DNA from: a virus
Reading direction: 5' to 3' (one strand)
IMG/VR virus record: IMGVR_UViG_3300031215_000021
Span: 1 to 50,501 of that record
Length of the DNA: 50,501 nucleotides
The notes under the pieces are model-generated. The model made no database searches. It had not been told where the DNA came from and worked only from the letters and a program-made list of their open reading frames with translations. Numbering within the stretch: the first letter of the stretch is position 1; the number at the start of each line of letters is the position of its first letter. The position numbers were made by a program, and so were the translations under genes. Below, one piece after another: positions 15,691 through 23,884 of this stretch.

Positions 15691-16204
15691 GACCTGATCC
15701 TGTAGTAGATACGAGACATATCCAACCCGGCTTTCTCTACCAGATGTAATTCGTCTTCCTGCCTCGGCTTTTCCAACTTGCGGCCCCACACGAGCATATC
15801 ATTAGGGAGGCCGGTGCATACGTCCTGTAGCTGCCGGTTCCTCATAGCCCCCCAAAAGCTTTCTGAGGCACACATGGAGCCGTCTGTGGTAAGTCCCAAG
15901 AAGACCACTCTGTCCGCCCTTTTAAGAAGTGTGGGCCAGTCTAGTGGGTGGTTTATTGGCCACGACAAGAAAGCCACGGACATCTTTGGGCTTCCCAAAT
16001 CAGCGAATAGAGATTGTCTCCATTCTATGGGCCTGCCGCATTTAGGGGGTGGAGACTTAGTGTCCACAGCCACTACCGAAGAAGCCCCTAGCACATATAA
16101 CTGCGCTGCGAGATGTCCGTCGCCAGCACCTAAGTCCCAAACCCTCTGACCTCAACATATAAAGACAGTACGTCTGCCTGTTTATCACTCAGCCGACCAA
16201 ACAT
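15687..16204 (-). pseudogene. SAM-dependent methyltransferase-like gene, frameshifted near its start
   Basis: From ATG 16204 (RBS AAAGGG) one frame gives MFGRLSDKQADVLSLYVE and then runs to an early stop. The overlapping frame continues with GQRVWDLGAGDGHLAAQLYV and LGASSVVAVDTKSPP. DLGAGDG is methyltransferase motif I and AVD ends strand 2. In that frame the only start is a GTG after motif I. A single missing G at about 16150-16152 joins the two halves into one protein of about 172 aa. The C-terminal half (PRQEDELHLVEKAGLDMSRI) looks intact. It is a broken gene, a programmed shift or a sequence error. Confidence 0.65.
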
Positions 16205-16238
16205 GTTTGCCCTTTTTTGAGGCGCATTCTTATCCCCC

Positions 16239-16409
16239 TCAGAAAGGTAAGTCGGGATCGTTGAACTGGCGGTCTTCCGAAGGCTCGTTCACGGAAAGGA
16301 CAGACTCTTGAAACTCAGCCTCAAAGTCACACTCATCGAAGGGTTCCCCTTCATCTGGCGGCGAGTAATTGGTAGGGCAAGAAGCTCTCTCAACTTGGTA
16401 AGTGTTCAT
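16239..16409 (-). CDS. Small acidic protein, unknown
   Basis: A 56-aa protein from ATG 16409 behind GAGGAAC. It has a strongly acidic middle (DEGEPFDECDFEAEFQESVL) and ends in DPDLPF. The acidic tail with terminal PF recalls the tips of SSB-like proteins, but the rest is too short to support that. Unknown function. Confidence 0.5.
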   Translation of the reverse strand: MNTYQVERASCPTNYSPPDEGEPFDECDFEAEFQESVLSVNEPSEDRQFNDPDLPF

Positions 16410-16482
16410 GCGTGTTCCTCGTGGTTTGTGTGTCGTCTTCATAGGTATAGACCCCTAGTGGCATACGCTCTCAAAAACTTTT

Positions 16483-16598
16483 TCAAGTATCCCACTTCTC
16501 CGCAGTCCAATCATGGAACCGGTAGGCCCATTCTGTGCGAGTCACGAGAAGAGGGTGAGCTTTGCGTTGTGTATGAAATTCCAAAACAAGTCGTGCAT
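16483..16598 (-). pseudogene. Frameshifted small phage protein (HNxxAHPLL family)
   Basis: ATG 16598 follows AGGAGA closely. The first frame encodes MHDLFWNFIHNAK and stops after five more codons. The neighbouring frame continues AHPLLVTRTEWAYRFHDWTA and ends EKWDT at 16483. Adding one A to the AAA run at 16561-16563 restores a single protein of about 38 aa. The pattern (FIHN-x-x-AHPLL, then HDWT) matches small, probably membrane-associated proteins I know from phages. Function is unknown. Confidence 0.65.
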
Positions 16599-16653
16599 AG
16601 AGTCTCCTAAAGAGTGGGATCACGGGTACTCTAGCGCCTCTGGGAGACTAAAG

Positions 16654-18591
16654 TCAAACCTTTCGGAAAATCAGAACAGGTTCGTGGTCTCTGGGGCTTA
16701 AGTTGGACAAGGGCATTTTAAGGGTGTGCAGGTGCTGAAACCCTGCCGAAATAGCAGCCTCTATGGTCATATCAACCAAAGGAGTTACGTTCCCTCTCCT
16801 ATCCCGCAAGTCATTGATGTTCAGCGCGAAGGTGCCGCCAGCTACTAGGCTGCGATATGCCTCCCTGATTACAGGCTTCAAAAAGCTGTCTACCCACTCC
16901 GCCGCACTATCACCATACTTCTTCCAAGACTGCCCCTTCTTGTCCGAATACTTCTCCCGGTCAAAGTACGGTGGAGAGGTGAATACCAGAGAAACGTCAT
17001 CAGGCACCTTAAAGGTCTCTGCCGGGTGACAATAAAGTTCTGCCTCAAGTCCTAAGTTGGAGGCAAGCTTCTGATTACCTTCCACCGTCTCAGGCTCGAT
17101 GTCTGTACCGATGTAATGCACACCGGAAGCAAGGGCTGCGAGCATACGACCCCCATACCCTGCACACGGATCCCAGACTTTATCTCCCGGCTTTGCGTAC
17201 GTCTGATAGATATACTTGGCGACTCCCGGCCTGAAAATAGTAGGGGTACGCACCTGATACTGTATTGCCTTCCTGACTCTGTAAGGGATAACCGGGTCGC
17301 CCCCTTTCAACTGTATCTGAATAGCCCTCCGCAAAAGCTTCGGATCAAACCACGCTTCGTAGGCTGACATCTGGTCACGATAGCGTGCCTTGAATCGGTT
17401 CGGGAAGTAGCTATCACATAAGCGTACCCCAAACAGCGTACGGGGCCTAATCTCAGACTCTTCTGTAAGGAAGACCTCTTTGTCTTCAAGCTTCTGAAAG
17501 CGTACCCCTACGTCGCTCAAGGGTTTCGGGAAGGGGAAAGGGGTCTTCACCAGTATCGAGTAGATCTCCTCTACCCATTGCCCCTGCTCCCCCTCAGGTA
17601 GATGCTTCCACAGAGAACTGTCATAGTTCTCAAGGGAAACTTTTGCGGCACGTCGTGAATACGAACTTCTGGGTCGGCCCATACGAGTAGGCGAACCTTC
17701 CTTATGTATCCTGCGGTGCACGGTAGACGATGACACGTCGTACAAGTCTGCAATAGCAGTGCAGGACATGCCGCCATCATAAAGCGTCCTAGCTGTGTCT
17801 GGAGTAAGCTCCCGACCTTTTTCGTAGGAGAGCTTTCTATCTGAAGGTTCGGGAATCTTGTAGGACATACAGTCGGGCACATACCCCCCAATCAACTCGA
17901 AGAACTGCATATCCTGACCGGGGAAGCAGATTGTCACAGTCCCGTCTGGGTTCTCTAGGATAGTAGGGCTAAAACCTAAATGACGTAAACCCTTGAGAGC
18001 ATACCGCAAGCTTTGGTCGTCTAAACCAAACGTTATCTGGGGGTGGTGACCACTATGCAAGCTCCCGTCATCAAGGTACCATACCGCCAAGGAAAGAGGT
18101 GTAATACCCTTTGTTAGCACCTTAGGGAACTTTCGCACATGTGCAGGCGGGGGGTAGAACAGGTCGTAAAGGTGTCTTAGCTGCAAGCAGCTTTGTGTGG
18201 TCATCCCCCACCCTGTGTAGGTCTTAGACCCTACCACTTTGGATGTGGGGTAGATAGTGGATGTGAAAGGCTGTAGCACCTCCGCTTTCCACTCAAGGTA
18301 TGGCTTCTGGTCTTCTGAATGGGTCTCGCAAAAACGAGCAGCTTCTTTACTTGTAGCACTCATCCACCCGTCCCCTAACAAAGAGCCAAATAAGACATGG
18401 TACTGCTCTTCTGTTACGTCAGGGAGACGGGCCGCAATTCTACCCGTTTTGTCCAAGGTAGGTATTCCCCATTTTTTTCGGAGTCTGCTTATCTTGGCTT
18501 GGTAAGTGCCGAGTCTCTGGGCTATCTCCGAGTCCGTTAATAAGTCAACCAAATACAGCTTCTCTACTTCATCCTTCGTAATGTCGCCCAT
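16654..18591 (-). CDS. LAGLIDADG homing endonuclease / DNA methyltransferase fusion
   Basis: A 645-aa multidomain protein. Residues about 8-44 are a helix-turn-helix (DSEIAQRLGTYQAKISRL). Residues about 65-245 hold two LAGLIDADG signatures (HVLFGSLLGDGWM and LAVWYLDDGSLH). A second helix-turn-helix follows at about 263-300 (CTAIADLYDVSSSTVHRRIH). Residues about 440-645 are a SAM-dependent DNA methyltransferase with motif I DPCAGYGGR (about 475) and motif IV TSPPYF (about 539), which is N6-adenine or N4-cytosine type. I see no intein splice signature. The gene stands apart between the capsid terminator and small genes, which suggests a mobile insert. Start: ATG 18591, with GTG 18594 as alternative. 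Confidence 0.85.
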   Translation of the reverse strand: MGDITKDEVEKLYLVDLLTDSEIAQRLGTYQAKISRLRKKWGIPTLDKTGRIAARLPDVTEEQYHVLFGSLLGDGWMSATSKEAARFCETHSEDQKPYLEWKAEVLQPFTSTIYPTSKVVGSKTYTGWGMTTQSCLQLRHLYDLFYPPPAHVRKFPKVLTKGITPLSLAVWYLDDGSLHSGHHPQITFGLDDQSLRYALKGLRHLGFSPTILENPDGTVTICFPGQDMQFFELIGGYVPDCMSYKIPEPSDRKLSYEKGRELTPDTARTLYDGGMSCTAIADLYDVSSSTVHRRIHKEGSPTRMGRPRSSYSRRAAKVSLENYDSSLWKHLPEGEQGQWVEEIYSILVKTPFPFPKPLSDVGVRFQKLEDKEVFLTEESEIRPRTLFGVRLCDSYFPNRFKARYRDQMSAYEAWFDPKLLRRAIQIQLKGGDPVIPYRVRKAIQYQVRTPTIFRPGVAKYIYQTYAKPGDKVWDPCAGYGGRMLAALASGVHYIGTDIEPETVEGNQKLASNLGLEAELYCHPAETFKVPDDVSLVFTSPPYFDREKYSDKKGQSWKKYGDSAAEWVDSFLKPVIREAYRSLVAGGTFALNINDLRDRRGNVTPLVDMTIEAAISAGFQHLHTLKMPLSNLSPRDHEPVLIFRKV

Positions 18592-18738
18592 CACTTTGTC
18601 CCATATTCAGAGGTTACCTACACTTGTAAACACACAGGCCGTACCTGCTATTCCGGCCCTGCGAAAATACGGAAAGAGCCTTTTCAAAATAGAAAATGAC
18701 CTGTTTTGAGAGCTAAATCAGGGGTGTAGACAGGGCAC

Positions 18739-18772
18739 AAAAAAATCCCCCACTCCCTAAGGAATGGGGGAT
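18739..18772 (-). terminator. Rho-independent terminator after the major capsid gene
   Basis: On the minus strand ATCCCCCA pairs with TGGGGGAT around CTCCCTAAGGAA (read on the plus strand) and is followed by a run of seven T. It lies 27 bp after the capsid gene stop. The rest of the gap to 18591 shows only a weak TTTACA/TATGGG pair that I would not call a promoter. Confidence 0.85.
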
Positions 18773-18798
18773 TCCAGCCTCAGAATGAGGTTTTTAGC

Positions 18799-19683
18799 TT
18801 ATCGCTGGACGACGAGACGAACCAAACCGCGAGGGTTGAATGCGCCAATTCCCAAGTTTTCGAAGACCGAGAATCCGATCGTACGAGCACGAGGGTTGTC
18901 CGCCGAAAGAACCGTCAGTTCGGTTCGGACCGGAATCCGACCGAACATTTCTGGTTCGCAGCACACGTAGACAAAGCCCGCTGGTACGAGACGGCTCAGG
19001 ATGATCTGTGCGCCCCAAAGGGTAGCCTGAAGACCAGTCTTGAGGAGTGTCGCCTGCGACTCAATGTCGAGGATTTCACGACCGAACTTACGGATGTCGG
19101 CATAGTCCTTTGCGTTCATGTAGATACGAGCAACACGAAGGTCGTGCTTCTCAATCTCAGCGAACGCATCGGCCAGAACAGCGGAACTGATCGGGGCGAC
19201 AACCTGAAGGTCGGGGTTGACCTGACCCGGAATCGAGTCAAATCCGTTCGTAGCAATCGAGTCGAGGACTGCGAAGACACGTTCGTCTTCTGCGGCCTGA
19301 ATCTGAGCTTTTGCAAGCTGCTGTGAACGCTCAATGAGGTCGAACCGTCGTTCCTTGATCTGTGTGATCGGGATCTCAGGGTTCGATGCAATCTCAAAGA
19401 GAGGGAAAATGACACGACGAGGCTTGGTGACGGCGAGAATGTTCTCACCTTCTTCACCTACGACGTAAGCAGTTACGTCGGGGTCCTTGTCGTAAATTGG
19501 AAGTGCGCCGTCAGGCAACTGCTCCACGAGGAACGTACGACGTCCCACTGAGGAGTAGTCACGACGACTACGAAGCGGCTGGATCATCGATGCAGCAAGC
19601 CGAGCACGCCCTGCGGCGGTCTTGATGTGCCTACTGATGATTTCCTGCTTGGCCGCGTTGTCAAGCTGTGTGTTGTCAGACAT
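18799..19683 (-). CDS. Major capsid protein (HK97-fold type)
   Basis: A 294-aa protein with an excellent AGGAGG ribosome binding site and its own terminator. The helical N-terminus (KQEIISRHIKTAAGRARLAA) is a likely delta or propeptide region. It is followed by FLVEQLPDGALPIYDKDP, IPITQIKERRFDLIERSQQL and a long spine helix (AKAQIQAAEDERVFAVLDSI), then A-domain-like strands (GAQIILSRLVPAGFVYVCCE). This matches the layout of HK97-fold capsid proteins of large phages. It follows scaffold and decoration genes, as expected. Cleavage by the protease at 22360 is possible. Confidence 0.85.
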   Translation of the reverse strand: MSDNTQLDNAAKQEIISRHIKTAAGRARLAASMIQPLRSRRDYSSVGRRTFLVEQLPDGALPIYDKDPDVTAYVVGEEGENILAVTKPRRVIFPLFEIASNPEIPITQIKERRFDLIERSQQLAKAQIQAAEDERVFAVLDSIATNGFDSIPGQVNPDLQVVAPISSAVLADAFAEIEKHDLRVARIYMNAKDYADIRKFGREILDIESQATLLKTGLQATLWGAQIILSRLVPAGFVYVCCEPEMFGRIPVRTELTVLSADNPRARTIGFSVFENLGIGAFNPRGLVRLVVQR

Positions 19684-19700
19684 GTGTCTGCCTCCTATGC

Positions 19701-20357
19701 TTAGATGCGCTGGTCGTAAACCAGTTCCGCGTGAACTGAATCCGGCACGATCTTAACGACACCGATGACGGTTGCGTCTGCAACCGCAGTACCGGGACCT
19801 GCTGCAACTTCAGCAAGGTCGGCAGTCTCATCAACTGCTCCAAGTGCAGAAGCAGCCGTCGTAAGATAACCGTTAACCGAAGCGTACAGGTTCATACCGA
19901 CACCGTAGAACAGGTCATCGCCTGCGGTTCCGGTACCAGCACCAGCAAGTACCTGCGTCTCATAAAGACGAGTTCCGTAGGTGCCTTGCCCCGAGAGGTA
20001 AGGTGCCTGACCAGAAGCAGGTGCTGGGGTATTCTCGTAAGCGTTGCCATCTGCATCATTGATGAAGATACCAAGAGGCTTAAGGAGACCCGCCGAAGGT
20101 GCCGCAGCGGTCGGTCCACCAACCCAGCCGTTACCGGCGTCAGGGCGGGTGAATGCTACGGAACCACCGAGAACACCACGCTTGGGTGCGGTCGGGAGTG
20201 TTGAAGAAACTGCGGTTGTGATCACAGGCGGGTTGGTTTGTGTGAAACCATCCGTTGTGAGCTTTGCCGCAAACGAATTGCGAATCCCCACATACAAGAT
20301 GCGAAGGGAACTGCTGCTTTCGGTGAAATCACCGCTAGCCTGTCCGGGAAGAGCCAT
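19701..20357 (-). CDS. Probable head decoration / capsid-associated protein
   Basis: A 218-aa, Ala/Gly/Thr-rich protein with few charged residues, preceded by AGGAGGC. It lies directly upstream of the capsid gene and shares its strong ribosome binding site. Beta-type segments (VGIRNSFAAKLTTDGFTQTN, then VVKIVPDSVHAELVYDQRI at the end) fit a capsid-decorating protein expressed at capsid-like levels. Identification rests on composition and place. Confidence 0.6.
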   Translation of the reverse strand: MALPGQASGDFTESSSSLRILYVGIRNSFAAKLTTDGFTQTNPPVITTAVSSTLPTAPKRGVLGGSVAFTRPDAGNGWVGGPTAAAPSAGLLKPLGIFINDADGNAYENTPAPASGQAPYLSGQGTYGTRLYETQVLAGAGTGTAGDDLFYGVGMNLYASVNGYLTTAASALGAVDETADLAEVAAGPGTAVADATVIGVVKIVPDSVHAELVYDQRI

Positions 20358-20435
20358 TTTAAGCCTCCTAGCGTTTGTTTGATTGCTACTACGAACGTCA
20401 TATCAGTGAAAGCGGACGCCGTACCAAGGATGCTC

Positions 20436-21596
20436 TTACGAGCTAAATACCTTGGATACGTCGGGGGCCGACTCCCACAGCTTCGACAGTGGATTACCAC
20501 CGTCGCCCGTAGAAGAGGACTCTTTCACCCGCCCAAGTGTTGAAACACCTTTTCTCGAAGCTGTTCTAGCCTTCGGAGAAGCATTCCGATTCATGATGTC
20601 CTGAAGGACAGCATCGTCTTCATGCAAAAGTGCTTCGGAATCGAGATTGTCTAGCGACGGATCAAGGTCGATATCGAGTTCGGCAGTTGCACCGTCCTCA
20701 GCGCCCATTTCATCGAGCATCATATCGAGATCGTCTTCCATCATCATGTCTTCGTCATGGTCCATCATGTGATCCATCATGTCGTCATGGTTCATCATGT
20801 GATCCATCATGTCGTCATGGTTCATCATGTGGTCCATTGCATGGTCCATCATAGGCTCCATGTCGTCCATCATGTAGTCCATGCCGCTCTTCTTACCGAA
20901 GAGCTTGCTGAGTTCTTCTGCGACCATCTGGCGCATTGCAGCTTCTTTCTTCTCTTCCTTCTCGTCTTCCTCTTCCTTCTCGTCTTCTTCCTTCTCGTCT
21001 TCGTCTTCGCCCTTCTCTTCTGCAAGCATTCGACGGAGCATTTGGTCAGGGGTCAAAGACGACTCTTTGTCGCTCTTCTCTTCCTTCTCTTCTTCGCCCT
21101 TCTCTTCCTTCTCTTCTTCGCCCTTCTCTTCCTTCTCTCCGTCTTCGGCAAGGCGGATTGCAGTGGCAATCACAGCGTCGTCGGGAAGCGGCATGAAGTC
21201 GAGAGCTTGTTCAGCAATCACGTCTTCGCTTGCCAGAGGGAAAAGGCGTTGTGCGATGTGTACGCAGTGCAGAGCCTTCTTTTCAAAGTGGCGCTGCATT
21301 TTAGCGAGTCGAACTTCGGCCATACGCTCATTGTCGTAGGGGCCATCGCTGTTCCACGAATCGACATCTTTGTGATTCAGGGACGAGGGCATCATAGCCG
21401 GGAGTCCAACTTCGTTACGATCAGTTCCGTCGAGTCGAGATAGGTCGCTAACAGGCTCTTCCGCCCATGCAGCAGGATCACCGACCATGTAGTCCTCTAC
21501 GGGTACATGGGTGCGCTCCTGATTCATAGAATACGGGTCTGCTTGCTTACGACGTGCTTGACGACGGTTTTTCCAAGAGAGTCTTTGTCTACTCAT
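20436..21596 (-). CDS. Acidic scaffold-like head protein with Met/His/Asp repeats
   Basis: A 386-aa protein from ATG 21596 behind GGAGG. A basic start (MSRQRLSWKNRRQARRKQAD) leads to a helical region (about 100-170), a Glu/Lys block of EEKEEKG repeats (about 175-235), then a methionine-rich segment of MMDHMMNHDD units (about 260-305) and an acidic, disordered C-terminal part. Its place before decoration and capsid genes and its highly acidic, low-complexity nature suggest a scaffold or core protein. The Met/His repeat is odd for a scaffold and could bind metal. Confidence 0.6.
   Translation of the reverse strand: MSRQRLSWKNRRQARRKQADPYSMNQERTHVPVEDYMVGDPAAWAEEPVSDLSRLDGTDRNEVGLPAMMPSSLNHKDVDSWNSDGPYDNERMAEVRLAKMQRHFEKKALHCVHIAQRLFPLASEDVIAEQALDFMPLPDDAVIATAIRLAEDGEKEEKGEEEKEEKGEEEKEEKSDKESSLTPDQMLRRMLAEEKGEDEDEKEEDEKEEEDEKEEKKEAAMRQMVAEELSKLFGKKSGMDYMMDDMEPMMDHAMDHMMNHDDMMDHMMNHDDMMDHMMDHDEDMMMEDDLDMMLDEMGAEDGATAELDIDLDPSLDNLDSEALLHEDDAVLQDIMNRNASPKARTASRKGVSTLGRVKESSSTGDGGNPLSKLWESAPDVSKVFSS
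20757..20880. repeat. In-frame repeats coding MMDH(M)MNHDD units
   Basis: Tandem imperfect copies of CATCATGTCGTCATGGTTCA and variants of CATCATGTGATC encode repeated Met/His/Asp units within the scaffold-like gene. The Glu/Lys block at about 20950-21150 is similarly repetitive. The plus-strand reading frames over both are by-products of this composition. Confidence 0.85.
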
Positions 21597-21817
21597 TGGG
21601 TGAACCTCCAATTAGAACTTGTGTGTATACGGTACCGTTACACCCCACCCTATGAGTGAGGTTACAATGACGGTGTGTATAAGTAGAAAACCGGAAAAAA
21701 CTTCAAAAAGTGCGAGTATACCTACCCAACGCGCATCGAGACTACCTTCATCGAGCGTTAACACCTCCGATCTTGGTCATCGGACGACTTCGTATCGTTG
21801 TTCATCGGGGTCCCAGA

Positions 21818-22069
21818 CTAACCAAGACGAACGCAGGCATCGGTGTATCGTTCGGAGCGTATGGCCGAGGCGGTGTTCTTTATTACCCGTTTGAGGTCTT
21901 CCAATTTTTCGATCATGCGAGATGAGAAGTGGGCGGATTCGGACATCAACATCTCCAATCGTTCCATTTCGTCTGGTGGACCAAGATTGGCAAGGATAGG
22001 TCGTATGTGACCTCGAAGTTCGGGGTTCGTAGACCCGAGCCGGATGAGTTTGTTTTTCAAGTCATACAT
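21818..22069 (-). CDS. Tagged small protein, unknown
   Basis: An 83-aa protein. The ATG at 22069 puts the tag at its normal place (MYDLKNKLIRLGSTNPELR, then GHIRPILANLG) and gives an 8-nt ATGTATGA overlap with the upstream stop. The frame stays open further upstream, but there it only reads the 15-bp repeat of the previous gene as MQAKL units, so I reject that longer start. The body is one helix (RMIEKLEDLKRVIKNTASAI). The 221 bp after the gene hold no gene I can see. Confidence 0.65.
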   Translation of the reverse strand: MYDLKNKLIRLGSTNPELRGHIRPILANLGPPDEMERLEMLMSESAHFSSRMIEKLEDLKRVIKNTASAIRSERYTDACVRLG

Positions 22070-22337
22070 CGCTTTTTTCTTCGCCTGCATCAGCTTCGCC
22101 TGCATCAGCTTCGCCTGCATCAGCTTCGCCTGCATCAGCTTCTTCTACGGCCTTCGCCTTTTCTTCTACCTTTTCGTCAGCACAAATCTTGGCCTTGACA
22201 TCTTCGTCAACGACCATCTCCGCGACATCGTAAGGGAGTGTCATCATACCTGTGAGGAGAGCAACAAGGGTTGCGACCGCACCGGCGACAGCGGCTTTCC
22301 AATTGTTTCCGAGCAATTCTTTGATTTTGTCTAGCAT
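22062..22337 (-). CDS. Small membrane protein with GEADA repeats
   Basis: A 91-aa protein, RBS AAGGAAC. Residues about 13-35 (WKAAVAGAVATLVALLTGMM) form a likely transmembrane or hydrophobic helix. The C-terminal half is acidic and carries four exact GEADA-type repeats before EEKSDV. A holin-like shape is imaginable, but the position between protease and scaffold argues for a head-assembly role. Neither is proven. Confidence 0.6.
   Translation of the reverse strand: MLDKIKELLGNNWKAAVAGAVATLVALLTGMMTLPYDVAEMVVDEDVKAKICADEKVEEKAKAVEEADAGEADAGEADAGEADAGEEKSDV
22079..22138. repeat. Four tandem copies of a 15-bp repeat
   Basis: CTTCGCCTGCATCAG is repeated four times in a row. On the minus strand it encodes GEADA-type units in the membrane protein gene and would encode MQAKL units in the frame of the following gene. 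Confidence 0.95.
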
Positions 22338-22359
22338 ATCGTTCCTTTTGGTCTAACAG

Positions 22360-23874
22360 TTAGTTGAGCAGTTTAGCTCGATTGATGAGTTCTTTCGCTT
22401 CCGCTGCGGTAAGGCGTCTGCCTGCAACCCTCATACACATACGCAGGAAGTCTCTGTAAGAGCCGTACCTGTGCGTCCCCCCTACTTTTGAAAGGCAGCG
22501 GTAGAAATCAGGGGAGTACGTCTCCGACTTACCGTCCCTGTCATACAGGTACATAGCAGTCACTATCTCCGAGTTGGAGAATCGTTTCTTGTGGCGGCGG
22601 AAGACCTGCGGCTTAGTGATAGCCGTGAGAATCTTCCACGTATTCTGTGTACGGGGTCCAAGCTCATGGGCATACCTAGAAGCAAACTGCCAGTATGCCT
22701 TCTTGTGCGAATGATGGATGGTGTCATTAGGAGCACTCTCCGCTTCCGGCATGTCTTTTGGCTCAGGTTCAGGCTCCTCCATCTCTTTCTTCAATTCGTC
22801 GAGTAGCTGGGACTTAGCCTTGTCTTTGAGCTTTTCCATGACCTCATCAATCATGCCCTTATCGGGTTCCGGCGCTTTATCCTCCTCTTCATCGTCGAAC
22901 CCGCCGCCGCCAAATCCAAGGCGGAGATCGCGGCGAACTTCACGAGTGATCTGAGCAGATGCCGTCTTGATGAAATCAGTCCAGTCAGATGAACGACCCG
23001 ATGCCTCAATATGGGCATCATGGATGAGGCCCTGTAGGGCATCATGCTCATATGGGGTTGGGGTCTTAGTCTCAGGACCGCCCATATGAAGGATGTTCCG
23101 CATAACGGCACCCTTGAAGGCTGGGTTCGCAACCCAAGAGGCTTCAATGAACTTAACCGACTCTGGGTCTGTGTGGTGACCGCAAAGCTCGGCCACGACC
23201 CGAATCTTGCCATTTGGCCCTACAAACTTATTGCCCTTCTCATACTTGACGTGACGGCAAAGGTCTGGCTCATCAATGGCCTTGTTGCCACACTTCGTGC
23301 AGATAGAGAACGAAATCGTGCACCCCATAGAAAGGGTGTTGAGTTCGTCTGATTCAATTTTAGCGACTAGATCTTTGTGCTTTCTGTCGGTCGCTACAAG
23401 AATGTCGACGTAGACTGTATCGCCCAGATCACGAGCAACAGCATCAATGATTTTGCCCTTGCTGAGTTCTGGTATCTGGATATGCTCTACGTAGTTCTCT
23501 GCCCCAATAAAGGTCGAATAGGTAGAGAGAAGCAGCTTGCGCTCCCAAGCGTCCCCATTCTGATTGATGTACTTAGAGCAGTCGGGGTGGATCAAGTAAT
23601 CTGCGTGAGGGCGATTAATGGTGGTACCATCTGCCGCTGCCACCTCAGCGCCTGTCTTTGTGTTTGGCGGCTCATCGGTATCTACCGACGCAATAATCGT
23701 ACAGTGTGTTAGGAGGTACCGGTCGGGTTTGTAGTTCCCGATGGAAATGCTAGAGCTACGGTTTGTGAACTGAGTACCCTTCGCCAGTAGAGACTGGCGG
23801 CGGTAATCGTTCCATTCGGAAAGCCCTACACGGGGCTTCTGAACGACCGCATTTGCAAATTTTGAGAAAGCCAT
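22360..23874 (-). CDS. Probable prohead protease / head maturation protein
   Basis: A 504-aa protein. A conserved-looking core spans about 45-240: THCTIIASVDTDEP, IPELSKGKIIDAVARDLG, VDILVATDRKHKDLV and ELNTLSMGC, followed by a four-Cys/His insertion (CTKCGNKA, then LCRHV). THC-x-I-x-A and the TLSMG serine resemble prohead serine proteases of large phages. The C-terminal 250 residues are acidic and helical, possibly scaffold-like (EEEDKAPEPDKGMIDEVMEK). It sits between portal and capsid, as expected for a maturation protease. Catalytic residues are inferred. Confidence 0.5.
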   Translation of the reverse strand: MAFSKFANAVVQKPRVGLSEWNDYRRQSLLAKGTQFTNRSSSISIGNYKPDRYLLTHCTIIASVDTDEPPNTKTGAEVAAADGTTINRPHADYLIHPDCSKYINQNGDAWERKLLLSTYSTFIGAENYVEHIQIPELSKGKIIDAVARDLGDTVYVDILVATDRKHKDLVAKIESDELNTLSMGCTISFSICTKCGNKAIDEPDLCRHVKYEKGNKFVGPNGKIRVVAELCGHHTDPESVKFIEASWVANPAFKGAVMRNILHMGGPETKTPTPYEHDALQGLIHDAHIEASGRSSDWTDFIKTASAQITREVRRDLRLGFGGGGFDDEEEDKAPEPDKGMIDEVMEKLKDKAKSQLLDELKKEMEEPEPEPKDMPEAESAPNDTIHHSHKKAYWQFASRYAHELGPRTQNTWKILTAITKPQVFRRHKKRFSNSEIVTAMYLYDRDGKSETYSPDFYRCLSKVGGTHRYGSYRDFLRMCMRVAGRRLTAAEAKELINRAKLLN

Positions 23875-23884
23875 AGCAGTCCTC

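Noticed and set aside
15691-15789. N-terminal extension of the small helical protein at 15394-15690
   Set aside because: It lies inside the methyltransferase-like gene in another frame. The ATGA overlap at 15690 is the natural start.
16654-18591. LAGLIDADG protein as an intein
   Set aside because: No N-terminal Cys/Ser splice block and no His-Asn C-terminal junction are visible. The chain begins with its own HTH.
18595-18738. Host-type promoter for the endonuclease/methyltransferase gene
   Set aside because: The TTTACA and TATGGG hexamers have a 19-bp spacer and poor -10 identity. I could not separate this from chance.
20757-21443. Long plus-strand open frames over the scaffold-like gene
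   Set aside because: They are by-products of the Met/His/Asp and Glu/Lys repeats of the minus-strand gene. They have low-complexity, Val/Leu/Phe- or Ser-rich translations and no supporting operon. No plus-strand gene is convincing anywhere in the window.
21597-21817. Promoter in the 221-bp gap upstream of the scaffold-like gene
   Set aside because: TATACT and TATACA boxes exist on the minus strand, but no -35 at proper spacing and no copy of the recurrent intergenic element. Too weak to annotate.
22070-22135. Longer start of the tagged gene giving repeated MQAKL units
   Set aside because: It only re-reads the GEADA repeats of the upstream gene. The ATG at 22069 places the tag at its usual distance from the N-terminus with a short overlap.
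22079-22138. Tandem repeats as a CRISPR array
   Set aside because: Units of 15 bp follow one another without spacers and are coding. The repeats at 20757, 25643 and 10541 likewise lack unique spacers.
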